From an uncultured Owenweeksia sp. (GTDB lineage: Bacteria > Bacteroidota > Bacteroidia > Flavobacteriales > Schleiferiaceae), in contig CAKZRR010000028.1 in the NCBI GenBank assembly GCA_937146805.1, positions 1 to 64,000 of the forward strand: DNA of 64,000 nucleotides, written 5' to 3'. Positions within the stretch are counted from its first letter, which is position 1; every line of letters starts with the position of its first letter. Positions 7,459 to 15,620 of this stretch are shown here, piece after piece. The notes under the pieces were generated by a model, which did not search any database, had not been told where the DNA came from, and saw nothing but the letters and a program-made list of their open reading frames with translations. Made by a program: the position numbers and the translations under genes.

Positions 7459-8705
7459 AATTTAACAAATGATTGTTTTTGAGTGGTTTGCCCTTTGTTT
7501 TTAAAAATAAGGTGATACTGCCCTTTGGCTACATTTTGCAAACTAATTTGATGAGGTATAGCATCACTAAATTCCCGTATCGTTTTTCCATCGTTGGATA
7601 AGAGTAATAGTTGGTCTATTTCCAAATTTTCCATTCCCTCAATATTAATGTGCTCCCCGCTGGGGTTGGGGTATATTTTCAGGGATATGTTGGCGAACTC
7701 CGCAGTAGAAAGTATAGGCAAAGGAACGCTGATGCTATCTACTTGGCAGCCATTGCTTACTATCAAAGTAATTTGATAGTTGCCTGGTTGGCTGTAAGTA
7801 TGCGTTGGGTTTTGAACGGTATCCGATTGTCCATCGCCAAAAAGCCACAACCAACTGGTGGCATTGGTAGAGCTGTCTACAAAGCTAAAAGTAGAGCCCA
7901 TTTGCTGCTGGTACACAAAGTTGGCGGAGGGCTTGTAAATACCCACATTCCATTTTAGTAAACTATCATACACTACCGTTTTGCAAGCTTGTCTAATAGT
8001 TTGGGCATCGGTGGTACTTAGGCTGCTCTTAAAAGTAAGTAGGCCTGGGTTTTTCTGAAAAATTACCGAATAAAAACAACAGGCAGCGGCATAGGAGCCT
8101 GCCAACGAAGGATGCGATTCATCTGGGCTATAGAGTTCAATACCAGGGTGGTTGGTACGGAGGTATTTCCAAAGATCTCCAACGGGCGAAAGCCAAGCAT
8201 CGTTATCGTTGGCCATTTTGCGATAGCTAAAGGCCAGGGCGCTATCCATACCCGCATAGGTACAAAGCCAAGGTGCGGTGGGGCAATTGCTAGCATCGCC
8301 ATTTTTGCGGCCCCAGGTGCGGTAAAAAATTGGGCGTGCACAGTTATTATTGGCTCGTATAGAATCGCAAAGTTGCGTGGCGTAGGGGTACACCCATTGT
8401 TGTACTTGCATTTGGTTAAAAGAGGGTTCTTGACTTTGGGATTGGAGCACCACATGATCCCATTGTTGGGATTTTATTTTTTGGTGGGCGGCTGCACTAT
8501 TGGCATGTTGTTGCATTTGCGCGCCTCCCGGTGTATGATTGTCAAAAATGAGTGTGTCGTTTACGGATAAGGCTAAATCTTTAACCAACTGCGGTAGGTT
8601 GTTTACGTTGGTGTAGCTGTTGCCTATAAATAGCACCGATTTGGTTTGGGCTGTTAGGCTTAGCGCGATAATTGAAAAACTGAGGAGTAGGATACTACGT
8701 TTCAT
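7455..8705 (-). CDS. Secreted SGNH-hydrolase-like protein with PKD and T9SS domains
   Basis: A 416-residue protein: signal peptide ending around residue 20, an SGNH-like domain (about 23-260), a PKD domain (about 275-355, with SWLWLFGDGQSD and HTYSQPGNYQITL), and a type A T9SS sorting domain (about 360-416, YPNPSGEH ... QSFVKL). The SGNH domain has the nucleophile block LFIGNSYT (serine near 30, GNS rather than GDS) and a C-terminal DESHPS giving the Asp-x-x-His pair. It resembles DUF4886-type proteins. It probably hydrolyses an ester on an extracellular glycan or lipid. The ATG at 8705 was chosen because it begins the signal peptide; the longer frame only adds untranslated leader. Confidence 0.8.
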   Translation of the reverse strand: MKRSILLLSFSIIALSLTAQTKSVLFIGNSYTNVNNLPQLVKDLALSVNDTLIFDNHTPGGAQMQQHANSAAAHQKIKSQQWDHVVLQSQSQEPSFNQMQVQQWVYPYATQLCDSIRANNNCARPIFYRTWGRKNGDASNCPTAPWLCTYAGMDSALAFSYRKMANDNDAWLSPVGDLWKYLRTNHPGIELYSPDESHPSLAGSYAAACCFYSVIFQKNPGLLTFKSSLSTTDAQTIRQACKTVVYDSLLKWNVGIYKPSANFVYQQQMGSTFSFVDSSTNATSWLWLFGDGQSDTVQNPTHTYSQPGNYQITLIVSNGCQVDSISVPLPILSTAEFANISLKIYPNPSGEHINIEGMENLEIDQLLLLSNDGKTIREFSDAIPHQISLQNVAKGQYHLIFKNKGQTTQKQSFVKL

Positions 8706-8757
8706 AGTAAGAGGTTCTAAATTAGAGGAAAATACATGCCGCGAAAGCGGAGAAAAA

Positions 8758-8765
8758 CAAAGATA
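8758..8765 (-). promoter_or_regulatory. -7 promoter box for SGNH gene
   Basis: TATCTTTG on the reverse strand matches TAnnTTTG exactly, 52 bases before the ATG at 8705. The intervening leader holds a small hairpin, CCGC (8739-8742) with GCGG (8747-8750). Confidence 0.5.
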
Positions 8766-8854
8766 CAAATACAGGTGACGCCCATGGCGAAGCCGCTAGT
8801 TGGGAGAGAATAAAAAACAAAGTGTAAAAAGTTTCGGTATAAGCAAGATAGGGC

Positions 8855-8862
8855 TATTTTTG
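8855..8862 (+). promoter_or_regulatory. -7 promoter box of sucC
   Basis: TATTTTTG matches TAnnTTTG exactly, 34 bases before the sucC ATG. It faces away from the promoter of the SGNH gene, so the 190-bp gap holds two divergent promoters. Confidence 0.55.
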
Positions 8863-8896
8863 CGCCACTTGTTTTGACCAAATAAATTAGAAATAG

Positions 8897-10087
8897 ATGA
8901 ACTTACACGAATATCAAGGTAAAGAAATACTAGCTTCTTACGGAGTAGGCATTCAGCGCGGTATTGTGGCCAGTACGCCCGAAGAAGCGGTGGCAGCAGC
9001 CGAAAAATTAAACGCAGATACAGGCACCAGTTGGTGGGTTGTAAAAGCGCAAGTGCACGCTGGTGGCCGTGGCAAAGGTGGCGGTGTAAAGTTGGCTAAG
9101 TCGTTAGATGAAGTGAAAAGTATTGCTTCGGATATAATTGGAATGCAGTTGGTTACGCCTCAAACTAGTGCCGAAGGTAAATTGGTGCACCAAGTATTGG
9201 TAGCTGAAGATGTATATTATCCTGGCGAAAGCGAAACTTCAGAGATTTATATGTCGGTATTGCTAAACCGTGCTACAGGACGTAACATGATTATGTACTC
9301 AACCGAGGGTGGAATGGACATTGAAGCGGTAGCAGAAAATACCCCACACTTAATTTTTACCGAAGAGGTAGATTTTAAAGTAGGCTTGCAAGGATTTCAG
9401 GCGCGTAAAATTGCTTTTAACCTAGGCCTTAGCGGAAAAGCGTTTAAAGAGATGTGCAAATTTGTAGTGTCTTTATACAATGCTTACGATGGTATTGATG
9501 CTTCTCTTTTTGAGATTAATCCAGTATTAAAAACATCAGACGATAAAATTATTGCAGTAGATGCTAAAGTATCGTTGGATGACAGTGGTTTGTTTAGACA
9601 TAAAGATTATGCTGAATTGCGCGATAAGCGTGAGGAAGACCCCATTGATGTAGAGGCGGGTGATGCTGGTTTGAACTTTGTAAACCTAGATGGAAATGTA
9701 GGTTGCATGGTAAACGGAGCTGGTTTGGCCATGGCTACGATGGATATTATTAAAATGGCGGGTGGTAACCCCGCTAACTTTTTAGATGTTGGTGGTACGG
9801 CTGATGCAGCGCGTGTGGAGAAAGCTTTCCGCATTATTTTACAAGACGATAAAGTGGAAGCCATTTTGGTAAACATTTTTGGAGGTATTGTACGTTGCGA
9901 TAGAGTAGCCCAAGGGGTAATTGATGCCTATAAAAACATTGGTAATATTAAAGTGCCTATTATAGTGCGTTTGCAAGGTACCAATGCAATTGAAGCTAAA
10001 AAGATGATTGACGAAAGCGGTTTGGAAGTACACTCGGCCGTAGTGTTGCAAGAAGCAGCCGATAAAGTAAAAGAGCTGGTAGGTTAA
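8897..10087 (+). CDS. sucC: Succinyl-CoA synthetase (ADP-forming) beta subunit
   Basis: At 396 residues this is full length. It pairs with SucD to convert succinyl-CoA plus ADP to succinate, CoA and ATP in the TCA cycle. The N-terminal MNLHEYQGKE and the ATP-grasp domain with VHAGGRGKGGGVKLA (about 53-67) are diagnostic. The C-terminal CoA-ligase-like half contains NGAGLAMATMD and FLDVGG (about 270-295) and NIFGGIVRCD (about 325-334). No sucD lies next to it: the gene is a single transcription unit ended by a strong hairpin at 10113-10143. Separate sucC and sucD is common in Bacteroidota. Confidence 0.97.
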   Translation: MNLHEYQGKEILASYGVGIQRGIVASTPEEAVAAAEKLNADTGTSWWVVKAQVHAGGRGKGGGVKLAKSLDEVKSIASDIIGMQLVTPQTSAEGKLVHQVLVAEDVYYPGESETSEIYMSVLLNRATGRNMIMYSTEGGMDIEAVAENTPHLIFTEEVDFKVGLQGFQARKIAFNLGLSGKAFKEMCKFVVSLYNAYDGIDASLFEINPVLKTSDDKIIAVDAKVSLDDSGLFRHKDYAELRDKREEDPIDVEAGDAGLNFVNLDGNVGCMVNGAGLAMATMDIIKMAGGNPANFLDVGGTADAARVEKAFRIILQDDKVEAILVNIFGGIVRCDRVAQGVIDAYKNIGNIKVPIIVRLQGTNAIEAKKMIDESGLEVHSAVVLQEAADKVKELVG

Positions 10088-10112
10088 AAACCAGAAGCAC
10101 TTTGATAAAACA

Positions 10113-10143
10113 AAAAGCTCCGAAGAAATTCGGAGCTTTTTTT
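10113..10143 (+). terminator. Bidirectional rho-independent terminator
   Basis: A 12-bp perfect stem (AAAAGCTCCGAA, 10113-10124, with its complement 10129-10140) closes a GAAA tetraloop and is followed by seven T. A-runs on the left side let it also stop transcription of the reverse-strand gene that ends at 10163. Confidence 0.9.
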
Positions 10144-10162
10144 ATGCTTTAAAGTCAACGTT

Positions 10163-10828
10163 CTACTCAATCAGTATTTTTTGATTTATCGGTAACCCGT
10201 TTCGTTGGTATTGCAAAAGGTAAGTACCAGTAGGTAAGCTACCAATGCTTAGTGCCGGGTTTTGATTAGAGATGAGCTCCTTTAAAACTACCTTTCCGTG
10301 TACATCGTTTATTTGGATGGACAGCGTGCCCTCCTCAGGTTTTATGCCTTTAACGCTAAGCTGCTGTTTAGCAGGGTTTGGATAAAACTGAAGTGGTTCA
10401 TCTAAAACATAGTTTTTATCTGATAGCACCTGAAAGTGGGAGGTATCGCTATCGCGTAGCGCGTAGATGAATGACCAATTGGAACTACTATCCTTGAATT
10501 CCCACCATTCATGCGAGTTTACAATTAAGGTGTAGTTGCCCGTTGATAAGTTATTTATCGAGATGGTATCTAAAGTAGTGCTGAGATACGGAAAGTTTCC
10601 TACTCCCTGAGGTTCGTAATAAAAAGATAGAAATAAGGTATCATTCAAAGTACGAACGGTATCTGCTATAGAGTACCAATCTACAATACTAAAAAAAGTT
10701 GCTTCCTGAAAAACGGTTAAGGAATTTCCGTTGAGGCTAAAGGTGTGACGAGCTTTTGTTAATTGCGGTGCAATTTGGCCAAAGCTAAATAATGGCAATA
10801 GAATAATTAAGGTAAGGAGGTTTTTCAT
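10163..10828 (-). CDS. Secreted protein with T9SS type A sorting domain
   Basis: A 221-residue protein with a signal peptide ending at SFGQ (about residue 17), a ~125-residue middle domain of beta-rich character that I do not recognise, and a C-terminal T9SS type A sorting domain (about 145-221, from FYPNPAKQQL to NQKILIE). It should be exported across the outer membrane and attached to the surface or released. The ATG at 10828 was selected because it starts directly with the signal peptide; two in-frame ATGs lie 6 and 10 codons upstream. No enzymatic motif is visible. Confidence 0.8.
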   Translation of the reverse strand: MKNLLTLIILLPLFSFGQIAPQLTKARHTFSLNGNSLTVFQEATFFSIVDWYSIADTVRTLNDTLFLSFYYEPQGVGNFPYLSTTLDTISINNLSTGNYTLIVNSHEWWEFKDSSSNWSFIYALRDSDTSHFQVLSDKNYVLDEPLQFYPNPAKQQLSVKGIKPEEGTLSIQINDVHGKVVLKELISNQNPALSIGSLPTGTYLLQYQRNGLPINQKILIE

Positions 10829-10957
10829 TCTCGTAAAGATATTCATTAGCGCATTCATTTTTAGCAGCTAGTAAGTAGAAGGGTATTTTTAGGTGCTGGT
10901 TTAGCCTACTGATTTAGTTTCCGAATAAATTTTAATCTTTAAAAGAAGCATTACCGC

Positions 10958-10965
10958 TATTTTTG
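10958..10965 (+). promoter_or_regulatory. -7 promoter box of menC, implying a leaderless mRNA
   Basis: TATTTTTG (exact TAnnTTTG) ends only 5 bases before the menC ATG. In this phylum transcription starts about 4-7 bases after the box, so the message would begin at or within a base or two of the start codon. Confidence 0.6.
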
Positions 10966-10970
10966 CCGCT

Positions 10971-12005
10971 ATGAAGGCAGCTTGGCAAAAACATACTTTA
11001 CATTTTAAGCAAGCCAGTGGCACTAGCCGTGGTGTTTTGCGTAGTAAAGATTCTTATTTTATTAGGCTCTCGCAAAATGGGCAAACAGGCATTGGTGAGT
11101 GTGGTTTGCTTAGAGGTTTAAGTGCCGATGACCGCCCTGATTATACCAGCACATTAGATCGCTTGATGCAACAGTTGGAAAACGAAGAGAAGAATTTACT
11201 TCCTTCCTTGCGCGAGTTTCCATCTATTCAGGCCGGTTTAGAAATGGCCTTATTGGATTTAAAGAGTAAGAAGCATCAATTGTTCCCGAGTGCTTTTACG
11301 CAAGGTGCGGCCACCATGCCCATAAATGGTCTTATTTGGATGGGCGATGTCGCCTTTATGAAAAAGCAAGTAGTCCAAAAATTAGAACAAGGTTTTGGGG
11401 TATTAAAAATGAAAATTGGCGCTATCGCCTTCGCGGAAGAGTTGGCCATTTTACAAAGTATTAGAAAAGAGTTTAGCCCCAATGAGTTGCAATTGCGGGT
11501 AGATGCCAATGGTGGCTTTAGTGCCGCGCAAGCCCCCATTATTTTACAACAGTTGGCCGATTTGGAAGTGCATTCCATTGAGCAACCCATAGCCAAAGGT
11601 CAGTGGGAGGCCATGGGCGAGCTTTGCGCGCAATCGCCTATCCCTATTGCATTAGATGAAGAGTTGATTGGACTTTGGGATGCTACGCATAGAGAAGAAA
11701 TGTTGCGTACCATAAAACCGCAATACATTATTTTAAAACCCAGCTTTGTAGGTGGTTTTGCGCAATGCGAAAAATGGATAGACTTAGTCAAAAAACACCA
11801 AGCAGGCTGGTGGGTAACCAGCGCTTTGGAGAGTAATGTGGGTTTGAGTGCTATTGCCCAGTGGAATTTTAAACAGAACAATCCGGTGGCCTCTGGCTTG
11901 GGCACGGGTGCTTTGTACACCAATAATTTTAAAAGCCCTTTGTATGTAAAGCAAGGCGAGATTGGTTATGAGCCTAACCAGCCGTGGCAAATAAATTTGA
12001 AATAA
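10971..12005 (+). CDS. menC: o-Succinylbenzoate synthase
   Basis: A 344-residue enolase-superfamily enzyme. The lysine block VLKMKIG (about 145-151), aspartate in RVDANGGF (about 177), glutamate in SIEQPI (about 203) and aspartate in ALDEEL (about 228) supply the catalytic lysine and three magnesium ligands. It dehydrates SHCHC to o-succinylbenzoate in menaquinone synthesis. The choice of MenC over a dipeptide epimerase or muconate cycloisomerase rests on the next gene downstream being menE. The upstream promoter suggests a leaderless transcript. Confidence 0.9.
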   Translation: MKAAWQKHTLHFKQASGTSRGVLRSKDSYFIRLSQNGQTGIGECGLLRGLSADDRPDYTSTLDRLMQQLENEEKNLLPSLREFPSIQAGLEMALLDLKSKKHQLFPSAFTQGAATMPINGLIWMGDVAFMKKQVVQKLEQGFGVLKMKIGAIAFAEELAILQSIRKEFSPNELQLRVDANGGFSAAQAPIILQQLADLEVHSIEQPIAKGQWEAMGELCAQSPIPIALDEELIGLWDATHREEMLRTIKPQYIILKPSFVGGFAQCEKWIDLVKKHQAGWWVTSALESNVGLSAIAQWNFKQNNPVASGLGTGALYTNNFKSPLYVKQGEIGYEPNQPWQINLK

Positions 12006-12032
12006 AAAAAGCCCCGAAAAAATCGGGGCTTA
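12003..12032 (-). terminator. GC-rich hairpin between menC and menE, T-run only on reverse strand
   Basis: A perfect 9-bp stem, AAGCCCCGA (12009-12017) and TCGGGGCTT (12023-12031), with an A5 loop follows the menC stop directly. The run of seven A precedes it, so a proper U-tract exists only for reverse-strand RNA. In the menC direction only two U follow. It may therefore attenuate rather than end menC transcription, or act as an mRNA 3'-end stabiliser. Confidence 0.55.
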
Positions 12033-12104
12033 AGAAACAGGGTTAGTCTTAATAAAATAGACTATATAGAAATTAGGAACTGTATTAATGAAACGCAGTT
12101 AAGC

Positions 12105-13136
12105 ATGAAAGGGTTGGGTGTAAACAAAAAAAAACTTCTATTTAAGGGTAGTGAGTTGATATTGAGTGAAATAAATTTGTATTCTACTGGTCTTCCTGCT
12201 TCGGTATTAGAGTTTTTGCAAACGTATTTCAACGATTCTGATTTTATAGAGATTGAAACCTCTGGTTCAACCGGTACGCCCAAAAAAATCCGGTTAACAA
12301 AGGCCATGTTAAAAGCATCGGCTAAAGCCACTTTACAATTTTTGAATATACAGCTGGGGCAAAAGGCTTGGGCTTGCTTACCTACTAACAAAGTTGGAGG
12401 ATTAATGATGTTGGTACGCTGGGTAGAGGGTGAGTTAGACCTGCATTGGGAGGAACCTTCTTCTAAGCCTTTACAGGGGTTAGATCAAAAAATTTCGCTG
12501 GCAGCGCTTACGCCCCAGCAGGCTTTTAATTGCTTAGATAAACTGCATTTTATAGATAAACTTATTTTAGGCGGAGGCCCTATTTCTCTAGAGTTGGATC
12601 AAGAATTACAAAAAGTAGAAGGCGCTGTTTATCATAGTTATGGCATGACGGAGACGGTTTCACATATTGCCTTAAGGCGGATAAATGGAGACAAGGCAAG
12701 CGACTGTTTTAAGGCCTTGCCAGAAGTGCGGTTTTCGATAAACGAAAAGGATTGTTTGCAGATAGATGCCAACCATTTGGGTATTAAAAGTTTGCAAACC
12801 AACGATGTGGTGGCTTTGCAAAATGATACGCGCTTTAAGTGGTTGGGTAGATTGGATAATGTAGTGAATTCAGGCGGAGTAAAATTGTTTCCCGAAAAAA
12901 TAGAAGAAGCCATAGGTACCTTGCCGCTGCCGTATTTTGTGATGGGGATACCCGATCCCGTTTTAGGTGAAAAATTAATATTGGTAGTGGAGAGTACATC
13001 TGCGATAAGCAAGGAAGAATGGCAACAATATTGGCAGCATTTGCCTAAGTTGCAACAGCCCAAAGCCTGCTTTACAAGAGCTGTATTTTGCTATACCGAA
13101 ACGGGTAAGTTAAAGCGAAAGGAAAGCTGGGTATGA
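12105..13136 (+). CDS. menE: o-Succinylbenzoate-CoA ligase, short form
   Basis: A 343-residue acyl-AMP-forming ligase. It activates o-succinylbenzoate to its CoA thioester for menaquinone synthesis. The phosphate loop ETSGSTGTPKK is near residues 50-60, the motif SYGMTETVSH near 177-186, LGRLDNVVNSGGVKL near 247-261, and the catalytic lysine region ETGKLKRK near the C-terminus. It is much shorter than the 450-500 residues of typical MenE because most of the N-terminal subdomain is absent, as is usual in Bacteroidota. It follows menC by 99 bp on the same strand. Confidence 0.9.
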   Translation: MKGLGVNKKKLLFKGSELILSEINLYSTGLPASVLEFLQTYFNDSDFIEIETSGSTGTPKKIRLTKAMLKASAKATLQFLNIQLGQKAWACLPTNKVGGLMMLVRWVEGELDLHWEEPSSKPLQGLDQKISLAALTPQQAFNCLDKLHFIDKLILGGGPISLELDQELQKVEGAVYHSYGMTETVSHIALRRINGDKASDCFKALPEVRFSINEKDCLQIDANHLGIKSLQTNDVVALQNDTRFKWLGRLDNVVNSGGVKLFPEKIEEAIGTLPLPYFVMGIPDPVLGEKLILVVESTSAISKEEWQQYWQHLPKLQQPKACFTRAVFCYTETGKLKRKESWV

Positions 13137-13137
13137 T

Positions 13138-13143
13138 AAGGAG
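13138..13143 (+). promoter_or_regulatory. Shine-Dalgarno-like AAGGAG before orphan gene
   Basis: AAGGAG sits 5 bases before the ATG at 13149 and directly after the menE stop. Strong Shine-Dalgarno sequences are uncommon before genes in this window, so it stands out and supports that start. Confidence 0.5.
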
Positions 13144-13148
13144 AAGCC

Positions 13149-13790
13149 ATGAGATATAAGAAAATTAGAGGTCAGAGAAGAAAGGTGATAAAAATCCAAA
13201 ATTGGGTAAAGGGTTATTCGATGCTAGATGTTGAATGGTTGTTAAGGAGTGAGTATGGATATGTCAAAGTTACAGTGCAACCTTGGAGAAATTTAACTTT
13301 GACTAACAGTCAAATACCCGAGCCAAAAGGAGAGGCAAAAAAGAAAATAATAAAAGGGCTTGGAGAAATATATAGCGCTTGCAAAACAGAACTTGACAAC
13401 CTGGGTAAACCTTATTATTTGAAAATTTGGTTATATGAACCAAGGTTGTCTATGTCACAAGTTGTTTATGCCTTAGATGAAAAAGCAGAGTATTATAGGG
13501 GCATGTTTGAGGAAGGGAGTTTCAAAGAAAAGGAGGACTCGTTTACAAATGGGTTAAGCCCTAGTTTTAGTTGGGAATCAATGATAGATGAAGATGTGTA
13601 TTTAGAAAGTAGGTTGTTGTGGGAGATAGATCAAGGCTGGGACTATGAAGGAGGGGCTTCACCTAGAAAGTTGCTGAATAAATTAAAGAAAGGAAGTTAC
13701 AGAAGTCAGAAAGTTGATGGAGAGGGAGGAAACAAAGACACTGTTTATTTTTTGCCAAAAGGTAAAGTATGGGTGGGAGAGCTGAGATAG
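13149..13790 (+). CDS. Hypothetical protein, orphan between menE and truA-like gene
   Basis: I do not recognise this 213-residue protein. It is soluble by appearance: basic N-terminus (MRYKKIRGQRRK), no signal peptide or membrane segment, an acidic middle (EEGSFKEKEDSF, about 121-132) and a lysine-rich stretch before the end (LLNKLKKGSYRSQK). It begins 12 bases after the menE stop behind a Shine-Dalgarno-like sequence and may be cotranscribed with menE. Its codons lean more to AGA/AGG and its sequence looks unlike the housekeeping genes on both sides, which would fit an acquired gene, but this is an impression and not a calculation. Confidence 0.65.
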   Translation: MRYKKIRGQRRKVIKIQNWVKGYSMLDVEWLLRSEYGYVKVTVQPWRNLTLTNSQIPEPKGEAKKKIIKGLGEIYSACKTELDNLGKPYYLKIWLYEPRLSMSQVVYALDEKAEYYRGMFEEGSFKEKEDSFTNGLSPSFSWESMIDEDVYLESRLLWEIDQGWDYEGGASPRKLLNKLKKGSYRSQKVDGEGGNKDTVYFLPKGKVWVGELR

Positions 13791-13838
13791 GGGTTTTTGA
13801 ATAGGTAAATAGAACGGCAAAGTCAGTATTTTATAGTT

Positions 13839-14627
13839 ATGAGTAAAAAACAAGCGTACCGAGTTGAAATACAATATTTGGGCTTTAGGATGCATGGTTG
13901 GAGCAAGCAGCCGGGGCTTAAAACGGTGCATTATTTTGTAGATAAAACCATAGCTTTTGTGTTGCAACATGATCGGTTTAAAACCTTGGGCAGCAGCCGC
14001 ACTGATGCCAAAGTATCGGCCAACGCAGGTAGTTTTACCTTATGGTTGGAGGATGCTATAGACGAGTCCTTTTTTTTGCAAGAACTGAACAAAAACTTCC
14101 CAACCGATATACGGGCATTAAAAGTGCAAAGTGTGGCACCTAATACCAATGCCTTACAACCCAATAAAATGAAGGAGTATTTGTATTTGTTTGCCTTTGG
14201 CCAAAAGGCGCACCCCTTTTGTGCTTCATTGGTAACGGTGCTAAGTGAACCCTTAAACTTAGAGTTGATGAAAGCGGGTGCCAAGCTTTTTGAAGGGCAT
14301 CATAATTTTTGCAACTATGTAACCAAACCAAGTGCTAATACCCAAACAGAGCGTGCGATAGCCTATTGTCAAATTGAGGAGAATACCTTTTATACAGCTA
14401 GTTTTTTTCCTGAAAAGAGTTATGCATTACGAATTCAATCGCAAGGTTTTATGCGCAACCAAGTGCGATTAATAATGGGGCAATTGTTTGATTTAGGCTT
14501 AGGTAAAATTGATCTTAATTTTATAAAAAGCAGCCTGTGCGAAAAAGCCCAAGATCCGTTACCCAGTATTGCGCCTGGTTCGGGCTTAATTTTACAAACT
14601 ATTTATGACCAAGCAGAAAGCGATTAA
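13839..14627 (+). CDS. TruA-like tRNA pseudouridine synthase (divergent)
   Basis: A 262-residue protein of the TruA family, slightly longer than E. coli-type TruA is at its core. TruA isomerises uridines 38-40 of the tRNA anticodon arm. The catalytic loop reads SSRTDAKVSA (residues 52-61, catalytic aspartate about 56) instead of the near-universal GRTDAGVHA. Other family blocks remain: FEGHHNFCNYV (about 148) and GFMRNQVRLIMG (about 204-215). The aspartate is kept, so activity is plausible, but the changed Gly and His suggest altered substrate choice, and a standard truA may exist elsewhere. It overlaps rlmF by 23 bp, so both RNA-modification genes are coexpressed. Confidence 0.8.
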   Translation: MSKKQAYRVEIQYLGFRMHGWSKQPGLKTVHYFVDKTIAFVLQHDRFKTLGSSRTDAKVSANAGSFTLWLEDAIDESFFLQELNKNFPTDIRALKVQSVAPNTNALQPNKMKEYLYLFAFGQKAHPFCASLVTVLSEPLNLELMKAGAKLFEGHHNFCNYVTKPSANTQTERAIAYCQIEENTFYTASFFPEKSYALRIQSQGFMRNQVRLIMGQLFDLGLGKIDLNFIKSSLCEKAQDPLPSIAPGSGLILQTIYDQAESD

Positions 14628-15558
14628 AAAGGTGGGTTTACACCCTAGAAACAAACATCAGGGCCGCTACGACTTAAAACAGCTGGCGGCTGCCTATGCG
14701 CCCTTAGGCCAGTTTATAGTAAAACATGAAAAGGCGGGTGAAACCATCGATTTTTTTAACGCGGAAGCAGTTAAAAGTTTGAATAAAGCCTTGCTAAAGC
14801 ATTACTATGGTATGGATTATTGGGATATTCCTAAAGAGTATTTATGCCCGCCTATTCCGGGTAGAGCCGATTACATTCACCATGCCGCTGATTTGGTTTT
14901 AGAGCGATTTACTAGTCTATCGGAAGAAGGTTTACCACAAATTACTTGCTTAGATGTTGGCGTAGGTGCCAATTGCGTATATCCAATAATTGGTGTTAAC
15001 GAGTACGATTGGAGTTTTATTGGGTCTGATATTGACCGTGCGGCCTTGCAATCGGCTTGGCAAATTGTGCGTAATAATGAGGGGTTAAAAGAGAAGGTAC
15101 AATTGCGTTTGCAAACCAATAAAAAGCACTTTTTTAAAGAGGTATTGCAGCCTAATGAGAAAGTGGAGTTGGTAATCTGCAATCCTCCATTTTACGGTTC
15201 TCAATCTGAATCGGAAGAGGCTACCTTGCGTAAGCTCCGAAATTTATCAAAAGAAAAAATTGAACAAGTACAGCGTAATTTTGGCGGGCAAAGTCAGGAG
15301 TTGTGGTGTAAAGGAGGGGAGCAACGCTTTGTAAAAGACCTTATTTTTGAGAGTCGCCCATTCGCAAAATCTTGCTTTTGGTTTACTTGTTTAATTTCCA
15401 AAGAGGCACACCTTAAAAGTGCTTACCAAGTGCTTAAAACAGTGGGAGCTCATGAGGTAAAAACCATTGCCATGGGGCAAGGTCATAAGGTAAGTAGGAT
15501 TTTGGCTTGGACTTTTCTGAAACCAGATGAACAGTGGACTTGGATGGAGACAAAGTAG
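14605..15558 (+). CDS. rlmF: 23S rRNA (adenine-1618 N6)-methyltransferase
   Basis: A 317-residue SAM-dependent methyltransferase of the RlmF/METTL16-like family. The N-terminus has the family block HPRNKHQGRYDL (13-24). The SAM site is CLDVGVGANCVYP (about 115-127), and NPPF at 193-196 is the catalytic motif of N6-adenine methyltransferases. It modifies A1618 of 23S rRNA in E. coli. The start overlaps the truA-like gene by 23 bp on the same strand, so the pair is translationally linked. Confidence 0.92.
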   Translation: MTKQKAIKKVGLHPRNKHQGRYDLKQLAAAYAPLGQFIVKHEKAGETIDFFNAEAVKSLNKALLKHYYGMDYWDIPKEYLCPPIPGRADYIHHAADLVLERFTSLSEEGLPQITCLDVGVGANCVYPIIGVNEYDWSFIGSDIDRAALQSAWQIVRNNEGLKEKVQLRLQTNKKHFFKEVLQPNEKVELVICNPPFYGSQSESEEATLRKLRNLSKEKIEQVQRNFGGQSQELWCKGGEQRFVKDLIFESRPFAKSCFWFTCLISKEAHLKSAYQVLKTVGAHEVKTIAMGQGHKVSRILAWTFLKPDEQWTWMETK

Positions 15559-15620
15559 GATATAAGCTTCGTGGTAAGATGGGCATTTTGTTATTTTCGC
15601 TAGTCTTAAACTAGGCCTAC

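Noticed and set aside
8063-8570. Two overlapping long frames (forward and alternate reverse) within the SGNH gene
   Set aside because: They are shadows of the conserved SGNH coding frame.
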